64,000 bases of DNA from Bacteroidales bacterium (GTDB taxonomy: Bacteria > Bacteroidota > Bacteroidia > Bacteroidales > Muribaculaceae), in NCBI GenBank assembly GCA_900768685.1, contig CAAGDX010000035.1, forward strand, positions 1 to 64,000. Direction: 5' to 3'. Position 1 is the stretch's first letter; each line of letters starts with the position of its first letter. A program made the position numbers and the translations under genes. Under the pieces are notes generated by a model that made no database searches, had not been told where the DNA came from, and saw nothing but the letters and a program-made list of their open reading frames with translations. Below are positions 16,244 to 23,942 of this stretch, piece after piece.

Positions 16244-16349
16244 CGATTTTATCCAAAATAAGTAATCGGGCATGCCATGCATTTGCTTTTGGCCGAGTTA
16301 AGTGTGTGGTAATGACCAAGTTAAATTAACTATTAAACAAACATTTGAA
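16244..16349 (+). promoter_or_regulatory. rplM 5' leader, possible ribosomal-protein autoregulatory element
   Basis: About 106 nt separate the predicted transcription start from the rplM GTG. The leader contains GGCATGCC and other short self-complementary segments. L13 leaders have been proposed in Bacteroidia; whether this sequence fits such a model was not tested. Confidence 0.35.
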
Positions 16350-16829
16350 GTGGATACTTTAAGTTACAAAACATCTTATCCTAACGCACAAAGCGTAGAG
16401 CGTAAATGGTATGTAATCGACGCTACAGACCAAGTTCTTGGTCGCCTTTGTGCTAAAGTTGCGAAAATTCTTCGCGGCAAATACAAACCATGCTACTCTC
16501 CATTCGTTGAATGTGGTGACAACGTTATCATTATCAATGCCGACAAAGTAAAACTTACAGGCAAAAAGATGACAGACCACATCTATTTAAGCTACACAGG
16601 TTACCCTGGTGGACAGCGTGAAGCTACTCCGGAAATCCTTATGAAAAAATCTTTCAATAAGCACATCAAACCGGGTATGCACCCACTTTTCATCCACGTT
16701 ATGAAGGGTATGCTTCCTAAAAATCGTATTGGTCGCCGCCTGATTGAAAACATGCACGTTTACAATGGCGAAAACCACCCACACGAAGCACAAAATCCTG
16801 AAGTTCTTGACATTAACAAATTGAAATAA
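16350..16829 (+). CDS. rplM: Ribosomal protein L13
   Basis: Large-subunit ribosomal protein uL13 of about 159 residues from the GTG at 16350 (reads M-DTLSYKTS). This matches the usual Bacteroidales N-terminus; the open frame extends 16 codons further upstream but without homology. Conserved segments are WYVIDATDQVLGRLCAKVA, ILRGKYKP, GDNVIIINADKVKLTGKK, YLSYTGYPGGQRE and KGMLPKNRIGRRL. It assembles early into the 50S subunit. rpsI follows 9 nt later, the conserved L13-S9 pair. GTG initiation after a long leader is consistent with translational control. Confidence 0.97.
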   Translation: MDTLSYKTSYPNAQSVERKWYVIDATDQVLGRLCAKVAKILRGKYKPCYSPFVECGDNVIIINADKVKLTGKKMTDHIYLSYTGYPGGQREATPEILMKKSFNKHIKPGMHPLFIHVMKGMLPKNRIGRRLIENMHVYNGENHPHEAQNPEVLDINKLK

Positions 16830-16838
16830 TCGTAGAAT

Positions 16839-17225
16839 ATGGAAACAGTAAATGCAGTAGGTCGCCGTAAAGCAGCAATTGCTCGCGTAATAGTTAAAGA
16901 AGGTAATGGCGAAATCGTTATCAACAAACGTCCCCTTGAAGTTTATTTCCCTTCTTCGATTCTTCAATTTATCGTAAAACAACCGCTCGCTACTCTTGAT
17001 TGCGTTGAAAAATACAATATTCACGTTAATCTCTGCGGTGGTGGTTATAAAGGTCAGGCTGAAGCTCTCCGCCTCGCTATCGCTCGTGCTCTCGTCAAAA
17101 TCAATCCTGAAGACAAGCACGCTCTCCGCGTTGAAGGCTTTATGACTCGTGACCCACGTTCTGTTGAACGTAAAAAACCGGGTCGTCCAAAAGCTCGCAA
17201 ACGCTTCCAGTTCTCAAAACGTTAA
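16839..17225 (+). CDS. rpsI: Ribosomal protein S9
   Basis: A 128-residue uS9 of the small subunit. The N-terminus AVGRRKAAIARV, the GGGYKGQAEALRLAIARAL block and the basic C-terminal tail ending RKRFQFSKR are diagnostic. The C-terminal tail reaches toward the P-site tRNA in the ribosome. Length is normal. It is co-transcribed with rplM, and a small GCCGC/GCGGC hairpin follows the stop. Confidence 0.98.
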   Translation: METVNAVGRRKAAIARVIVKEGNGEIVINKRPLEVYFPSSILQFIVKQPLATLDCVEKYNIHVNLCGGGYKGQAEALRLAIARALVKINPEDKHALRVEGFMTRDPRSVERKKPGRPKARKRFQFSKR

Positions 17226-17233
17226 TATATGCT

Positions 17234-17332
17234 GCCGCTTAGCGGCTTAATCCACATATATTATATAGTGTTTAGTATCTAAATCTCGGCGATGGACACG
17301 TTCCCTACCCCGGGATTGAATTATCGGAACGT
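17234..17332 (+). promoter_or_regulatory. Structured rpsI-rpsB spacer / rpsB leader
   Basis: Two elements are visible. A GCCGC-TTA-GCGGC hairpin lies at 17234-17246. A 7-bp inverted repeat pairs ACGTTCC (17298-17304) with GGAACGT (17326-17332) just before the rpsB start. The second could be an S2 autoregulatory site. No consensus promoter was seen here, so rpsB may be read through from rplM-rpsI. Confidence 0.35.
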
Positions 17333-17354
17333 AAACAAAAACAAAACAAACAAA

Positions 17355-18182
17355 ATGCAAACACCATCTTTTGAACAGCTCCTCGAAGCAGGTTGCCATT
17401 TCGGTCACTTGAAAAGAAAATGGAACCCCGCTATGGCACCTTACATCTTTATGGAGCGTAACGGTATCCACATCATTGACCTCTACAAAACAGCTGCTAA
17501 ACTTCAAGACGCTGCCGCTGCTTTGAAGAGCATCGCTAAAGCAGGCAAACGAGTTCTCTTCGTTGCCACTAAAAAACAGGCCAAACAAGTTATTGCCGAC
17601 CACGCTAACTCTGTTGGTATGCCATACGTTATCGAACGTTGGCCGGGCGGTATGCTTACTAACTTCCCTACTATACGCAAAGCTGTCAAGAAAATGACAT
17701 CTATCGACAAGATGGCTGCCGACGGTACTTTTGACAACCTCTCAAAACGCGAAAAACTCCAAATCACTCGTCAGCGTGCAAAACTCGAAAAAACTCTCGG
17801 CTCTATCGCGGACATGAACCGCCTCCCGTCTGCTCTTTTCGTTGTTGACGTGCTCAAAGAAAAAATCGCTGTTGCTGAGGCTAACCGTCTCGGTATCCCT
17901 GTTTTTGCTATCGTTGATACAAACTCAGACCCATCTAACGTAGATTTCGTTATCCCTGCTAACGACGACGCTTCTAAATCTATCGAACTCATTCTCGACA
18001 CTGTTTGTGCTGCAATGAACGAAGGTATTGAAGAACGTAAAGTAGAAAAAGTTGACGCACAGGCTGCTGAGGGCGAAGCTGCTCCTGCTCCTAAGCGTGA
18101 ACGTCGCCGCGTAAGCCGCAAAGCTGCTGATGCTGCTCCTGCCGCTGATGAAGCTCCTGCTGCTGAAGAGGCTGCTGAATAA
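17355..18182 (+). CDS. rpsB: Ribosomal protein S2
   Basis: A uS2 of about 275 residues from the ATG at 17355 (MQTPSFEQLLEAGCHFGH). The 21 in-frame codons before it carry no homology and lie in the leader. Conserved segments are HFGHLKRKWNPAMAPYIF, FVATKKQAKQ, WPGGMLTNF and VFAIVDTNSDPSNVDFVIPANDDA. The C-terminus ends in an Ala/Pro/Glu-rich tail beyond the ribosomal core, as in many Bacteroidota. It binds the 30S subunit near S1. tsf follows after 99 bp, the conserved rpsB-tsf order. Confidence 0.97.
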   Translation: MQTPSFEQLLEAGCHFGHLKRKWNPAMAPYIFMERNGIHIIDLYKTAAKLQDAAAALKSIAKAGKRVLFVATKKQAKQVIADHANSVGMPYVIERWPGGMLTNFPTIRKAVKKMTSIDKMAADGTFDNLSKREKLQITRQRAKLEKTLGSIADMNRLPSALFVVDVLKEKIAVAEANRLGIPVFAIVDTNSDPSNVDFVIPANDDASKSIELILDTVCAAMNEGIEERKVEKVDAQAAEGEAAPAPKRERRRVSRKAADAAPAADEAPAAEEAAE

Positions 18183-18201
18183 AATCGCAATTTTTTTTAT
18201 T

Positions 18202-18228
18202 CATCGGTCGGCTTTTCGTCGGCCGATG
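18202..18228 (+). other. Hairpin between rpsB and tsf
   Basis: CATCGGTCGGC and the matching GTCGGCCGATG form a stem with G-U pairs around a TTTTC loop. There is no T tract after it, but eight T precede it. It is perhaps an attenuator or processing site setting the rpsB:tsf ratio. Confidence 0.4.
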
Positions 18229-18281
18229 ATTTAATAAGACAAATTTAATTAAAAACATAACTTTAACATCCTATACCAACT

Positions 18282-19103
18282 ATGGCTGTTACTATTGAAG
18301 ATATCAAAAAACTTCGTCACCTCACAAGTGCCGGTCTTACAGACTGCAAGAACGCTCTCATCGAATCTAACGGAGACATGCAGGCTGCAGTGGAAATCCT
18401 TCGTAAAAAAGGTCAAGCTGTTGCTGCTAAGCGTGAAGACCGTGAAGCTTCTGAAGGTTGCGTTCTTTCTAAACATGAAGGCGACTTCGCTGCTGTTGTA
18501 GCTCTCAAGTGTGAAACAGACTTCGTTGCTAAAAACGCAGGTTTCGTGGAACTTACTCAAACTATCCTTGACGCTGCCGTTGCTAATCGCGTTCAAAACC
18601 TCGAAGACCTCAAAGCTCTCGCTATCGATGGCCGCACTGTAGCTGACCTCGTTGTTGAAGAAACCGGTAAAACAGGTGAAAAATGTGAACTCGGCGTTTA
18701 CGAATGTCTCACTGCTCCCGGTGTTACTTCTTACAACCACTTTGGCAACAAACTCGCTACTATCGTAGCTTTCAACGCTGCTGCTGATGCTAACGTTCTC
18801 CGTGACGTTGCTATGCAGGCTGCTGCTATGAACCCTGTTGCTGCTACTATCGCTCAAGTTCCGGAAAACATCCGTCAGCAAGAACTTGAAATCGGTCGTG
18901 AAAAGGCTCGTGAAGAAGGTAAACCTGAAGCTATACTTGACAGAATCGCTGAAGGCCGTCTTAACAAATTCTACAAAGAATCCGTTCTTGTTGAACAGGA
19001 ATTTGTTAAGGATCCTACTATGACTGTTGCTAAATACCTCGCTAAAGCTCAGGCAGGTCTCACAGTTGTAGATTTCAAACGCGTTAACCTCAACGAAGAC
19101 TAA
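18282..19103 (+). CDS. tsf: Elongation factor Ts
   Basis: A 273-residue nucleotide-exchange factor that recycles EF-Tu-GDP to EF-Tu-GTP. The N-terminal UBA-like domain has LRHLTSAGLTDCKNAL and the core has LKCETDFVAKNAGF, both diagnostic. The dimerisation core runs to about residue 230, and the C-terminal segment (ESVLVEQEFVKDPTMTVAKYL) is the conserved end. Length is standard. A strong terminator lies about 20 bp downstream and ends the translation cluster. Confidence 0.98.
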   Translation: MAVTIEDIKKLRHLTSAGLTDCKNALIESNGDMQAAVEILRKKGQAVAAKREDREASEGCVLSKHEGDFAAVVALKCETDFVAKNAGFVELTQTILDAAVANRVQNLEDLKALAIDGRTVADLVVEETGKTGEKCELGVYECLTAPGVTSYNHFGNKLATIVAFNAAADANVLRDVAMQAAAMNPVAATIAQVPENIRQQELEIGREKAREEGKPEAILDRIAEGRLNKFYKESVLVEQEFVKDPTMTVAKYLAKAQAGLTVVDFKRVNLNED

Positions 19104-19124
19104 TCTCAAGTTTTCCATAATCGC

Positions 19125-19160
19125 AAAAAAGAGGTGCTTCCTGCGAAGCATCTCTTTTTT
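19125..19160 (+). terminator. Rho-independent terminator of tsf
   Basis: A 16-bp stem (19125-19140 with 19145-19160) with a CTGC loop, A-rich 5' arm and T-rich 3' arm. It could also serve the convergent ribF transcript. Confidence 0.92.
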
Positions 19161-19168
19161 TCTTTTTG

Positions 19169-19236
19169 CTAAAATAGCTAAAATAGCTAAAATAGCTGAG
19201 GTAGCTAAGATAGCTAAAGTAGCTATAATAGCTATT
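19169..19236. repeat. 9-bp tandem array, seven units
   Basis: Units CTAAAATAG (three times), CTGAGGTAG, CTAAGATAG, CTAAAGTAG and CTATAATAG, then a partial CTATTC. The partial unit supplies the stop codon of the convergent ribF gene (CTA at 19232-19234). The array begins 8 bp after the tsf terminator. Confidence 0.9.
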
Positions 19237-20134
19237 CTTTGTGACTTTCCGGGATTATCTCCAGTGTGTCAAGTTTGTCTTTTTCCAGTTGGGCTATTAG
19301 GGCATCAATATCCTCAAATTTCCGCTCATCACGGAGACGGCTGACAAAAGAAAGCGTGATTCTATTGCCATAAAGTTTTTTGGCGATGCCGATAATGTGT
19401 GCTTCTATAGTTACATTGGAGTTTTTGCCGTCTATCGTCGGGCGTGTGCCAATGTTTACCATTGCAGGGTGAATGCTGTGGTCTTTAAGCATGGCACGGC
19501 AGGCATAAACACCATTTCCGGGAATGATTTTTTCTCTTACTACTTCAATATTTGCCGTAGGGAAACCTATTGTGCGACCTACCTGCTTGCCAAACACCAC
19601 TTTACCTTCAAGCGAGAATTCATATCCGAGCAGATGATTTGCAGCACTGATGTCACCTGCCATAATATGTTCGCGGATAATTGTGGAATTTACTTTTGTG
19701 CCGTCAACAAAGTATTCCGGCATGCGGATAATTTTTACGCCCTCATTTTTCCCTATTTCCACATAGTCGTCAAAAGTGAGAGAAGTGTCGCAGCCAAAGC
19801 GGTTGTTAAAGCCTAAAATCAAGGTTTTTACATTGAATTTATCTCGCAAGTATTGAATGTATTCTTTTGCCGTCATTGCCCTGAGATGATTATCGAACGT
19901 TGTGGTAAGCACATTTCGCACGCTACACATAAATAGCCTTTGACTTTTTTCTTCCGGCGTGGAGATGAGTTTTGGTGCGATGCCGGTAATCACGGATGAC
20001 GGGTGGTTTGAAAATGTCACCGCGAGTGAGCTGCATCCGCTTTTTTCAGCTTCTTCCCTCAGGTGACGAAGGAGGTCTTGGTGACCGAGATGGACACCGT
20101 CAAACATTCCTATTGTGGCAACTACTTTTTCCAT
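19232..20134 (-). CDS. ribF: Bifunctional riboflavin kinase / FAD synthetase
   Basis: A 300-residue cytosolic enzyme that makes FMN and FAD from riboflavin. The N-terminal nucleotidyltransferase domain starts with ATIGMFDGVHLGHQDLLR (HLGH class) and includes GFNNRFG. The C-terminal flavokinase domain has GRTIGFPTANIE and MVNIGTRPTIDG. Length is typical. Its first 13 bases overlap the end of the upstream HAD gene. The stop codon lies inside a 9-bp tandem array. Confidence 0.95.
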   Translation of the reverse strand: MEKVVATIGMFDGVHLGHQDLLRHLREEAEKSGCSSLAVTFSNHPSSVITGIAPKLISTPEEKSQRLFMCSVRNVLTTTFDNHLRAMTAKEYIQYLRDKFNVKTLILGFNNRFGCDTSLTFDDYVEIGKNEGVKIIRMPEYFVDGTKVNSTIIREHIMAGDISAANHLLGYEFSLEGKVVFGKQVGRTIGFPTANIEVVREKIIPGNGVYACRAMLKDHSIHPAMVNIGTRPTIDGKNSNVTIEAHIIGIAKKLYGNRITLSFVSRLRDERKFEDIDALIAQLEKDKLDTLEIIPESHKE

Positions 20135-20739
20135 GAAGGTAATAAATCCATAAATTCCGTTCCCGGTGCCACAAGAGCGGTTTTGAAACCGAGTTTTGAT
20201 GCGGCATCAATGTTTGCTTGTGAATCATCAAAAAAGAGCGTTTCTTCCGGTTTGATGCCGAGATTTTCCACCACTGCGTGAAAAATTTTTGCATCCGGTT
20301 TGGCACTTTTAGCTTCAAAAGAAGTCACGATACCGTCAAAATAGTAATTCATATCTTTGCCGAGTTTGCGAAATTCTTCACTTATTCTGCTGTTCCACAT
20401 TATAGGGTTAGTATTGGAAAGCATGTATATACCGTATGTTTCGTGAAGTTTTTCCAGTGCTTTCAGTCTTTCCTCCGGTATTCCGAGCAGGAATTGGCAG
20501 AAAGCATTGTCTATTTCGCTGTCTGTGACCGGGTTAGGAATAAATTTGCGTATTTCGCTGCGAAATTCCTCCTCGCTTATCAGTCCTTCTTCCAGTTTGA
20601 GAAAGGGACCTGTCTGTGCATAGTCGCCCAGGAAAGAATCCGCATCTTTCATACCTATTTTAATGAGTGCGTCAACGGCATTTTGTCGGCGGATATTCAT
20701 TATCACTCCGCCCAAGTCGAATAGCAAGTTTTTTATCAT
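20122..20739 (-). CDS. HAD-family hydrolase (HAD-IA)
   Basis: A 205-residue cytosolic phosphatase-like protein. The four HAD motifs are present: DLGGVI (about residues 8-13, nucleophile Asp), SNTN (about 109), KPDAKIF (about 148) and FFDDSQANIDAA (about 172). The helical cap after motif I marks subfamily IA, close to YihX-type sugar-phosphate or FMN phosphatases. The overlap with ribF suggests co-translation and makes a flavin mononucleotide or related phosphate a reasonable but unproven substrate. Confidence 0.88.
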   Translation of the reverse strand: MIKNLLFDLGGVIMNIRRQNAVDALIKIGMKDADSFLGDYAQTGPFLKLEEGLISEEEFRSEIRKFIPNPVTDSEIDNAFCQFLLGIPEERLKALEKLHETYGIYMLSNTNPIMWNSRISEEFRKLGKDMNYYFDGIVTSFEAKSAKPDAKIFHAVVENLGIKPEETLFFDDSQANIDAASKLGFKTALVAPGTEFMDLLPSWKK

Positions 20740-20774
20740 CTTATAATTGTTTTGTCTGTTTAATACGTTGAATT

Positions 20775-21416
20775 TCAGTTTTTTATCTTTTTTATCACAG
20801 TCAGTCCGTCACGCAGAGGAATTATTACGGTTTCAAGCCTCGGGTCTGCCGCTACGGCATCGTTAAATTCCGCAATGCCAAGTGATTGCGGGTCATGATT
20901 GGCTGTAGTGTCCGTTATTTTGCCGTCCCAGAGCGTGTTGTCTGCAATGATGTAGCCGCCGAGGTTCACTTTTGCAAAAACCTCGTCTAAATATTTTTTG
21001 TAAATTCTTTTGTCGGCATCAATGAAAACCATGTCGAAAGTGTAGGGGAGCGACTTTATGATTTCCATTGCATCGCCGATGTGAAGGTGGATTCGCTCCG
21101 AATAGTCTGACGACTGAAAGAGCCTTGACAAATGTTCTTCCAATTCGTCTTCCACCTCAATTGTGTGCAGATGAGCGTCTTCCGGCATTCCTTCCGCCAT
21201 GCATAGTGCGGAGTAGCCGGTAAATGTGCCGAGTTCCAAAATCTGTTTGGGGCGAATCATCTGCGTGAGCATTTTTAGTATTCTGCCCTGCAGATGTCCG
21301 GAGCACATGCGGCTGTAAAGGAAATGCAAGTGCGTGTCCCTGTCAAGTTTGGCAAGGATTGGCGGCTCGGGGGATATGTGGCTCAGTATGTAATCTTCCA
21401 GTGTGCCGTCTGCCAT
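20775..21416 (-). CDS. O-methyltransferase (catechol-type SAM family)
   Basis: A 213-residue SAM-dependent methyltransferase of the Methyltransf_3 family. Motif I is ILELGTFTGYSALCMAEGM (about residues 57-75), followed by HTIEVEDELE and the metal-site segment FDMVFIDADKRIYKKY. IIADNTLWDGKI is the second metal-binding region. Substrate cannot be predicted; the family methylates catechols or, in some bacteria, tRNA hydroxyuridine (TrmR). It lies 2 nt from aroQ and is probably in one transcript with it. Confidence 0.88.
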   Translation of the reverse strand: MADGTLEDYILSHISPEPPILAKLDRDTHLHFLYSRMCSGHLQGRILKMLTQMIRPKQILELGTFTGYSALCMAEGMPEDAHLHTIEVEDELEEHLSRLFQSSDYSERIHLHIGDAMEIIKSLPYTFDMVFIDADKRIYKKYLDEVFAKVNLGGYIIADNTLWDGKITDTTANHDPQSLGIAEFNDAVAADPRLETVIIPLRDGLTVIKKIKN

Positions 21417-21418
21417 AA

Positions 21419-21847
21419 CTAAAAATTAAGAATTGCTTCCACTGCCAGGCGATAACTGTCCACACCAAAACCTGCTATCACACCGCGACATACGGGTGAG
21501 ATGAGCGATTTGTGGCGTATTTCCTCGCGTGCGTGAACGTTTGAGATGTGCAATTCCACAACAGGCACTTTTATTGCGGCAATAGCGTCTGCAATAGCAA
21601 GTGATGTGTGGGTGTATGCTCCGGCATTGAATGCAATACCGATATAATCGCTGTCAAAGCCCACTTCGTGCAGAATGTCGATAAGTTCACCTTCGCAGTT
21701 GCTCTGGTGGTACTCTATTTCCACTCCCGGAAATCTTTCGCAAAGACCGTCTATCACGTCATTCATCGAGGTGTAGCCATATATTTCCGGCTCTCTTTTT
21801 CCCAGGAGGTTCAAGTTTGGACCATTGAGTACGAGAATTTTGTTCAT
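21419..21847 (-). CDS. aroQ: Type II 3-dehydroquinate dehydratase
   Basis: A 142-residue cytosolic enzyme of the shikimate pathway that dehydrates 3-dehydroquinate to 3-dehydroshikimate and forms dodecamers in the family. The N-terminal LVLNGPNLNLLGKREPEIYG, the catalytic Tyr in the flexible loop, NAGAYTHTS and the VELHISNVHAREEIRHKS segment with the catalytic His are all present. It sits between mrp and the O-methyltransferase. Confidence 0.97.
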   Translation of the reverse strand: MNKILVLNGPNLNLLGKREPEIYGYTSMNDVIDGLCERFPGVEIEYHQSNCEGELIDILHEVGFDSDYIGIAFNAGAYTHTSLAIADAIAAIKVPVVELHISNVHAREEIRHKSLISPVCRGVIAGFGVDSYRLAVEAILNF

Positions 21848-21869
21848 AATTTTGTTATTGTGTTGAGAA

Positions 21870-22976
21870 TTAGTGTTTTACGGTTACTACTTTTGTGGGA
21901 GGCATCTCTGAGTTTCTGCTCTCTACGGCATCAATAAGTTCGTGTGCAAGGTGCATAAATGCCTGTGCGGAAATAGTGTCGCCGAGTGCTACGGGCTGTC
22001 CGTTATCGCCTCCTTCGCATATTTTCATCACCACAGGGATTTGTCCTAATACTCGCACTCCGTTTTCTTCTGCGAGTTTCACCGCACCTTCTTTGCCGAA
22101 GATGTAGTATTTTTCTTCCGGGTGCAGTTCCGGTGTGAACCATGCCATATTTTCCACCAGTCCCAGGATTGGCACGTTTATTCTTTCGTCACGGAACATT
22201 GCTATTCCTCTGCGTGCGTCTGCCAGTGCCACCTGCTGAGGAGTGGAAACTACCACTGCTCCGGTGATTCCGAGTGTTTGCACAAGGGTCAGGTGAATGT
22301 CGCTTGTCCCCGGGGGCATATCTATGAGGAAATAGTCCAGTTCGCCCCAGTCGCCTTCCGTGATGAGTTGAGTGAGTGCTCTGGAAGCCATGCCTCCACG
22401 CCATACCTGTGCTGAATCCGCATTCACGAAAAAGCCTATAGATAAGAGTTTTACACCGTATTTTTCTTCCGGAATAATCAGGTTTTTGCCGTTCACTTCA
22501 TGGATGTAAAGTTCTGCACCTTCCACACCGAACATTTTTGGCACCGATGGTCCGAAAATGTCTGCGTCAAGCAATCCCACTTTGTAGCCTTCCCTTGCGA
22601 GTGCCACTGCCAGGTTTGCCGCCACTGTGGATTTGCCCACACCACCTTTGCCGGATGATATGCCGATAATGTTTTTAACATTTTTCAGTGGTTTTTCAGG
22701 TTCCGGTTCTTCATGACGGAATTTCACGCTGATATTTCCTTTTATCTCAACATCCGGTGCGACGTATGTCAGTATTGCCGCTTCCGCAGCCTTCACGAGT
22801 GACTTGATAAAAGGGTCTGTGGCACGTGGAAAAATCAGTGAGAAGGACACTTTTCTGCCTTCTATGCGAATGTCGTCCTCCACCATTTCGGATTCCACAA
22901 TATTCTTGCCTGTTCCGGGATACCGAACATTTGCAAGAGCATCAAGGATGAGTTTGGGGTATAATGGTTGTTGCAT
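21870..22976 (-). CDS. mrp: Mrp/NBP35-type Fe-S cluster carrier ATPase
   Basis: A 368-residue cytosolic P-loop ATPase of the Mrp/ApbC group that carries iron-sulfur clusters. The N-terminal ~90 residues are a MIP18/DUF59-type domain. The deviant Walker A GKGGVGKSTVAANLA lies at about residue 109, with DADIFGPSVPKMFG after it and DYFLIDMPPGTSDIHLTL as the switch region. Most homologues have a CxxC pair near the C-terminus; I do not see a clear CxxC here, so cluster binding may differ. It lies in line with aroQ (22 bp apart). Confidence 0.92.
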   Translation of the reverse strand: MQQPLYPKLILDALANVRYPGTGKNIVESEMVEDDIRIEGRKVSFSLIFPRATDPFIKSLVKAAEAAILTYVAPDVEIKGNISVKFRHEEPEPEKPLKNVKNIIGISSGKGGVGKSTVAANLAVALAREGYKVGLLDADIFGPSVPKMFGVEGAELYIHEVNGKNLIIPEEKYGVKLLSIGFFVNADSAQVWRGGMASRALTQLITEGDWGELDYFLIDMPPGTSDIHLTLVQTLGITGAVVVSTPQQVALADARRGIAMFRDERINVPILGLVENMAWFTPELHPEEKYYIFGKEGAVKLAEENGVRVLGQIPVVMKICEGGDNGQPVALGDTISAQAFMHLAHELIDAVESRNSEMPPTKVVTVKH

Positions 22977-23049
22977 AATAGTTTTTATTTTTTAGGACTT
23001 GCAGTGATTTCGAATATTTAATTTTTTTCGGATTGCGAAGTCCGGATTT

Positions 23050-23838
23050 TTATTTCTTAAAAGTAACTTTAGGGTTGCAGAGTTCCGGGCATTGAAGTTC
23101 TCCGCGAGAAAAACTGCGGTACGTATCCTCTTCTATTTCCACATCCGGCTCCGTAAGGTTCAGCGGTTGCGGCAAGGGGAACGCGATGTATTTTATTGTT
23201 AAACCTCTTTCAAGCCATTGTTGTTCATAGAAAGTCTTGATATTTAGTATTTCGCTGTCGCCTGCAGCCTCAGGGTTGGCATATAAGTCCTTTGTGTCGG
23301 CAATAGTTTTTATGCCGTTTGTTTCAGCAAGGATATGCGTGTAAGTGTATAAAAACGGGCTGTCGGTTTTGAGGTGGATTATTCCTCCCGGCTTCAGAAC
23401 TTTGCTGTAAAGATTTAGGAAAGTGGTCGAAGTGAGGCGTTTACGCACTCTTTTCATCTGTGGGTCCGGGAAAGTAATCCAGATTTCGTCAACTTCTCCG
23501 GCTTCAAAAAATCTGTCCAGCACTTCAATGTTTGTACGCAGGAAAGCGGCATTTTTAAGGTCCAATTCGGCACGCTGTTTTGCACCTGTCCACATTCGTG
23601 CTCCTTTTATGTCTATACCGATAAAATTCTTGTTCGGAAACATTTTTGCAAGCCCGATAGTGTATTCGCCTTTGCCGCAACCAAGTTCAAGCACAATGGG
23701 ATTATCGTTAAAAAACACTTCCTTATGCCATTTGCCTTTCAGCGGGCATGTTTCACTGCTTATAACGGAAAACGGATACTGGTAAACACCCGGCAGTGTT
23801 TCCATTTCTTTGAATTTTTTCAGTTTATTTTTTCCCAT
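23050..23838 (-). CDS. trmB: tRNA (guanine-N7-)-methyltransferase
   Basis: A 262-residue SAM-dependent enzyme that makes m7G46 in tRNA variable loops. [21 protein letters not shown] (motif I, split here by the spacer residues), the [11 protein letters not shown] segment and the signature [16 protein letters not shown] are diagnostic. A C-terminal extension of about 40 residues follows the core. A -7-like TAAATTTG lies at 23864-23871 on the minus strand. Confidence 0.95.
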   Translation of the reverse strand: MGKNKLKKFKEMETLPGVYQYPFSVISSETCPLKGKWHKEVFFNDNPIVLELGCGKGEYTIGLAKMFPNKNFIGIDIKGARMWTGAKQRAELDLKNAAFLRTNIEVLDRFFEAGEVDEIWITFPDPQMKRVRKRLTSTTFLNLYSKVLKPGGIIHLKTDSPFLYTYTHILAETNGIKTIADTKDLYANPEAAGDSEILNIKTFYEQQWLERGLTIKYIAFPLPQPLNLTEPDVEIEEDTYRSFSRGELQCPELCNPKVTFKK

Positions 23839-23889
23839 TTTGTAGTCTTGATTTTTAAGGTTACAAATTTACTGATTTTATTCGGAATA

Positions 23890-23920
23890 AAAAAGGTTGC
23901 ACGGAAAATGCAACCTTTTA
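23890..23920 (-). terminator. Terminator of the sugar transporter gene
   Basis: An 11-bp stem (23891-23901 with 23909-23919), followed on the minus strand by six T. Confidence 0.88.
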
Positions 23921-23942
23921 TATGTGGAGTATGTGGCACTAA

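Noticed and set aside
16302..16349. Upstream start for rplM
   Set aside because: The extra 16 codons have no homology, and the GTG at 16350 gives the usual MDTLSYKT N-terminus.
18249..19151. 300-codon open frame opposite tsf
   Set aside because: Antisense shadow of a highly expressed gene with strong codon bias; Phe/Ser/Val-rich with no motif.
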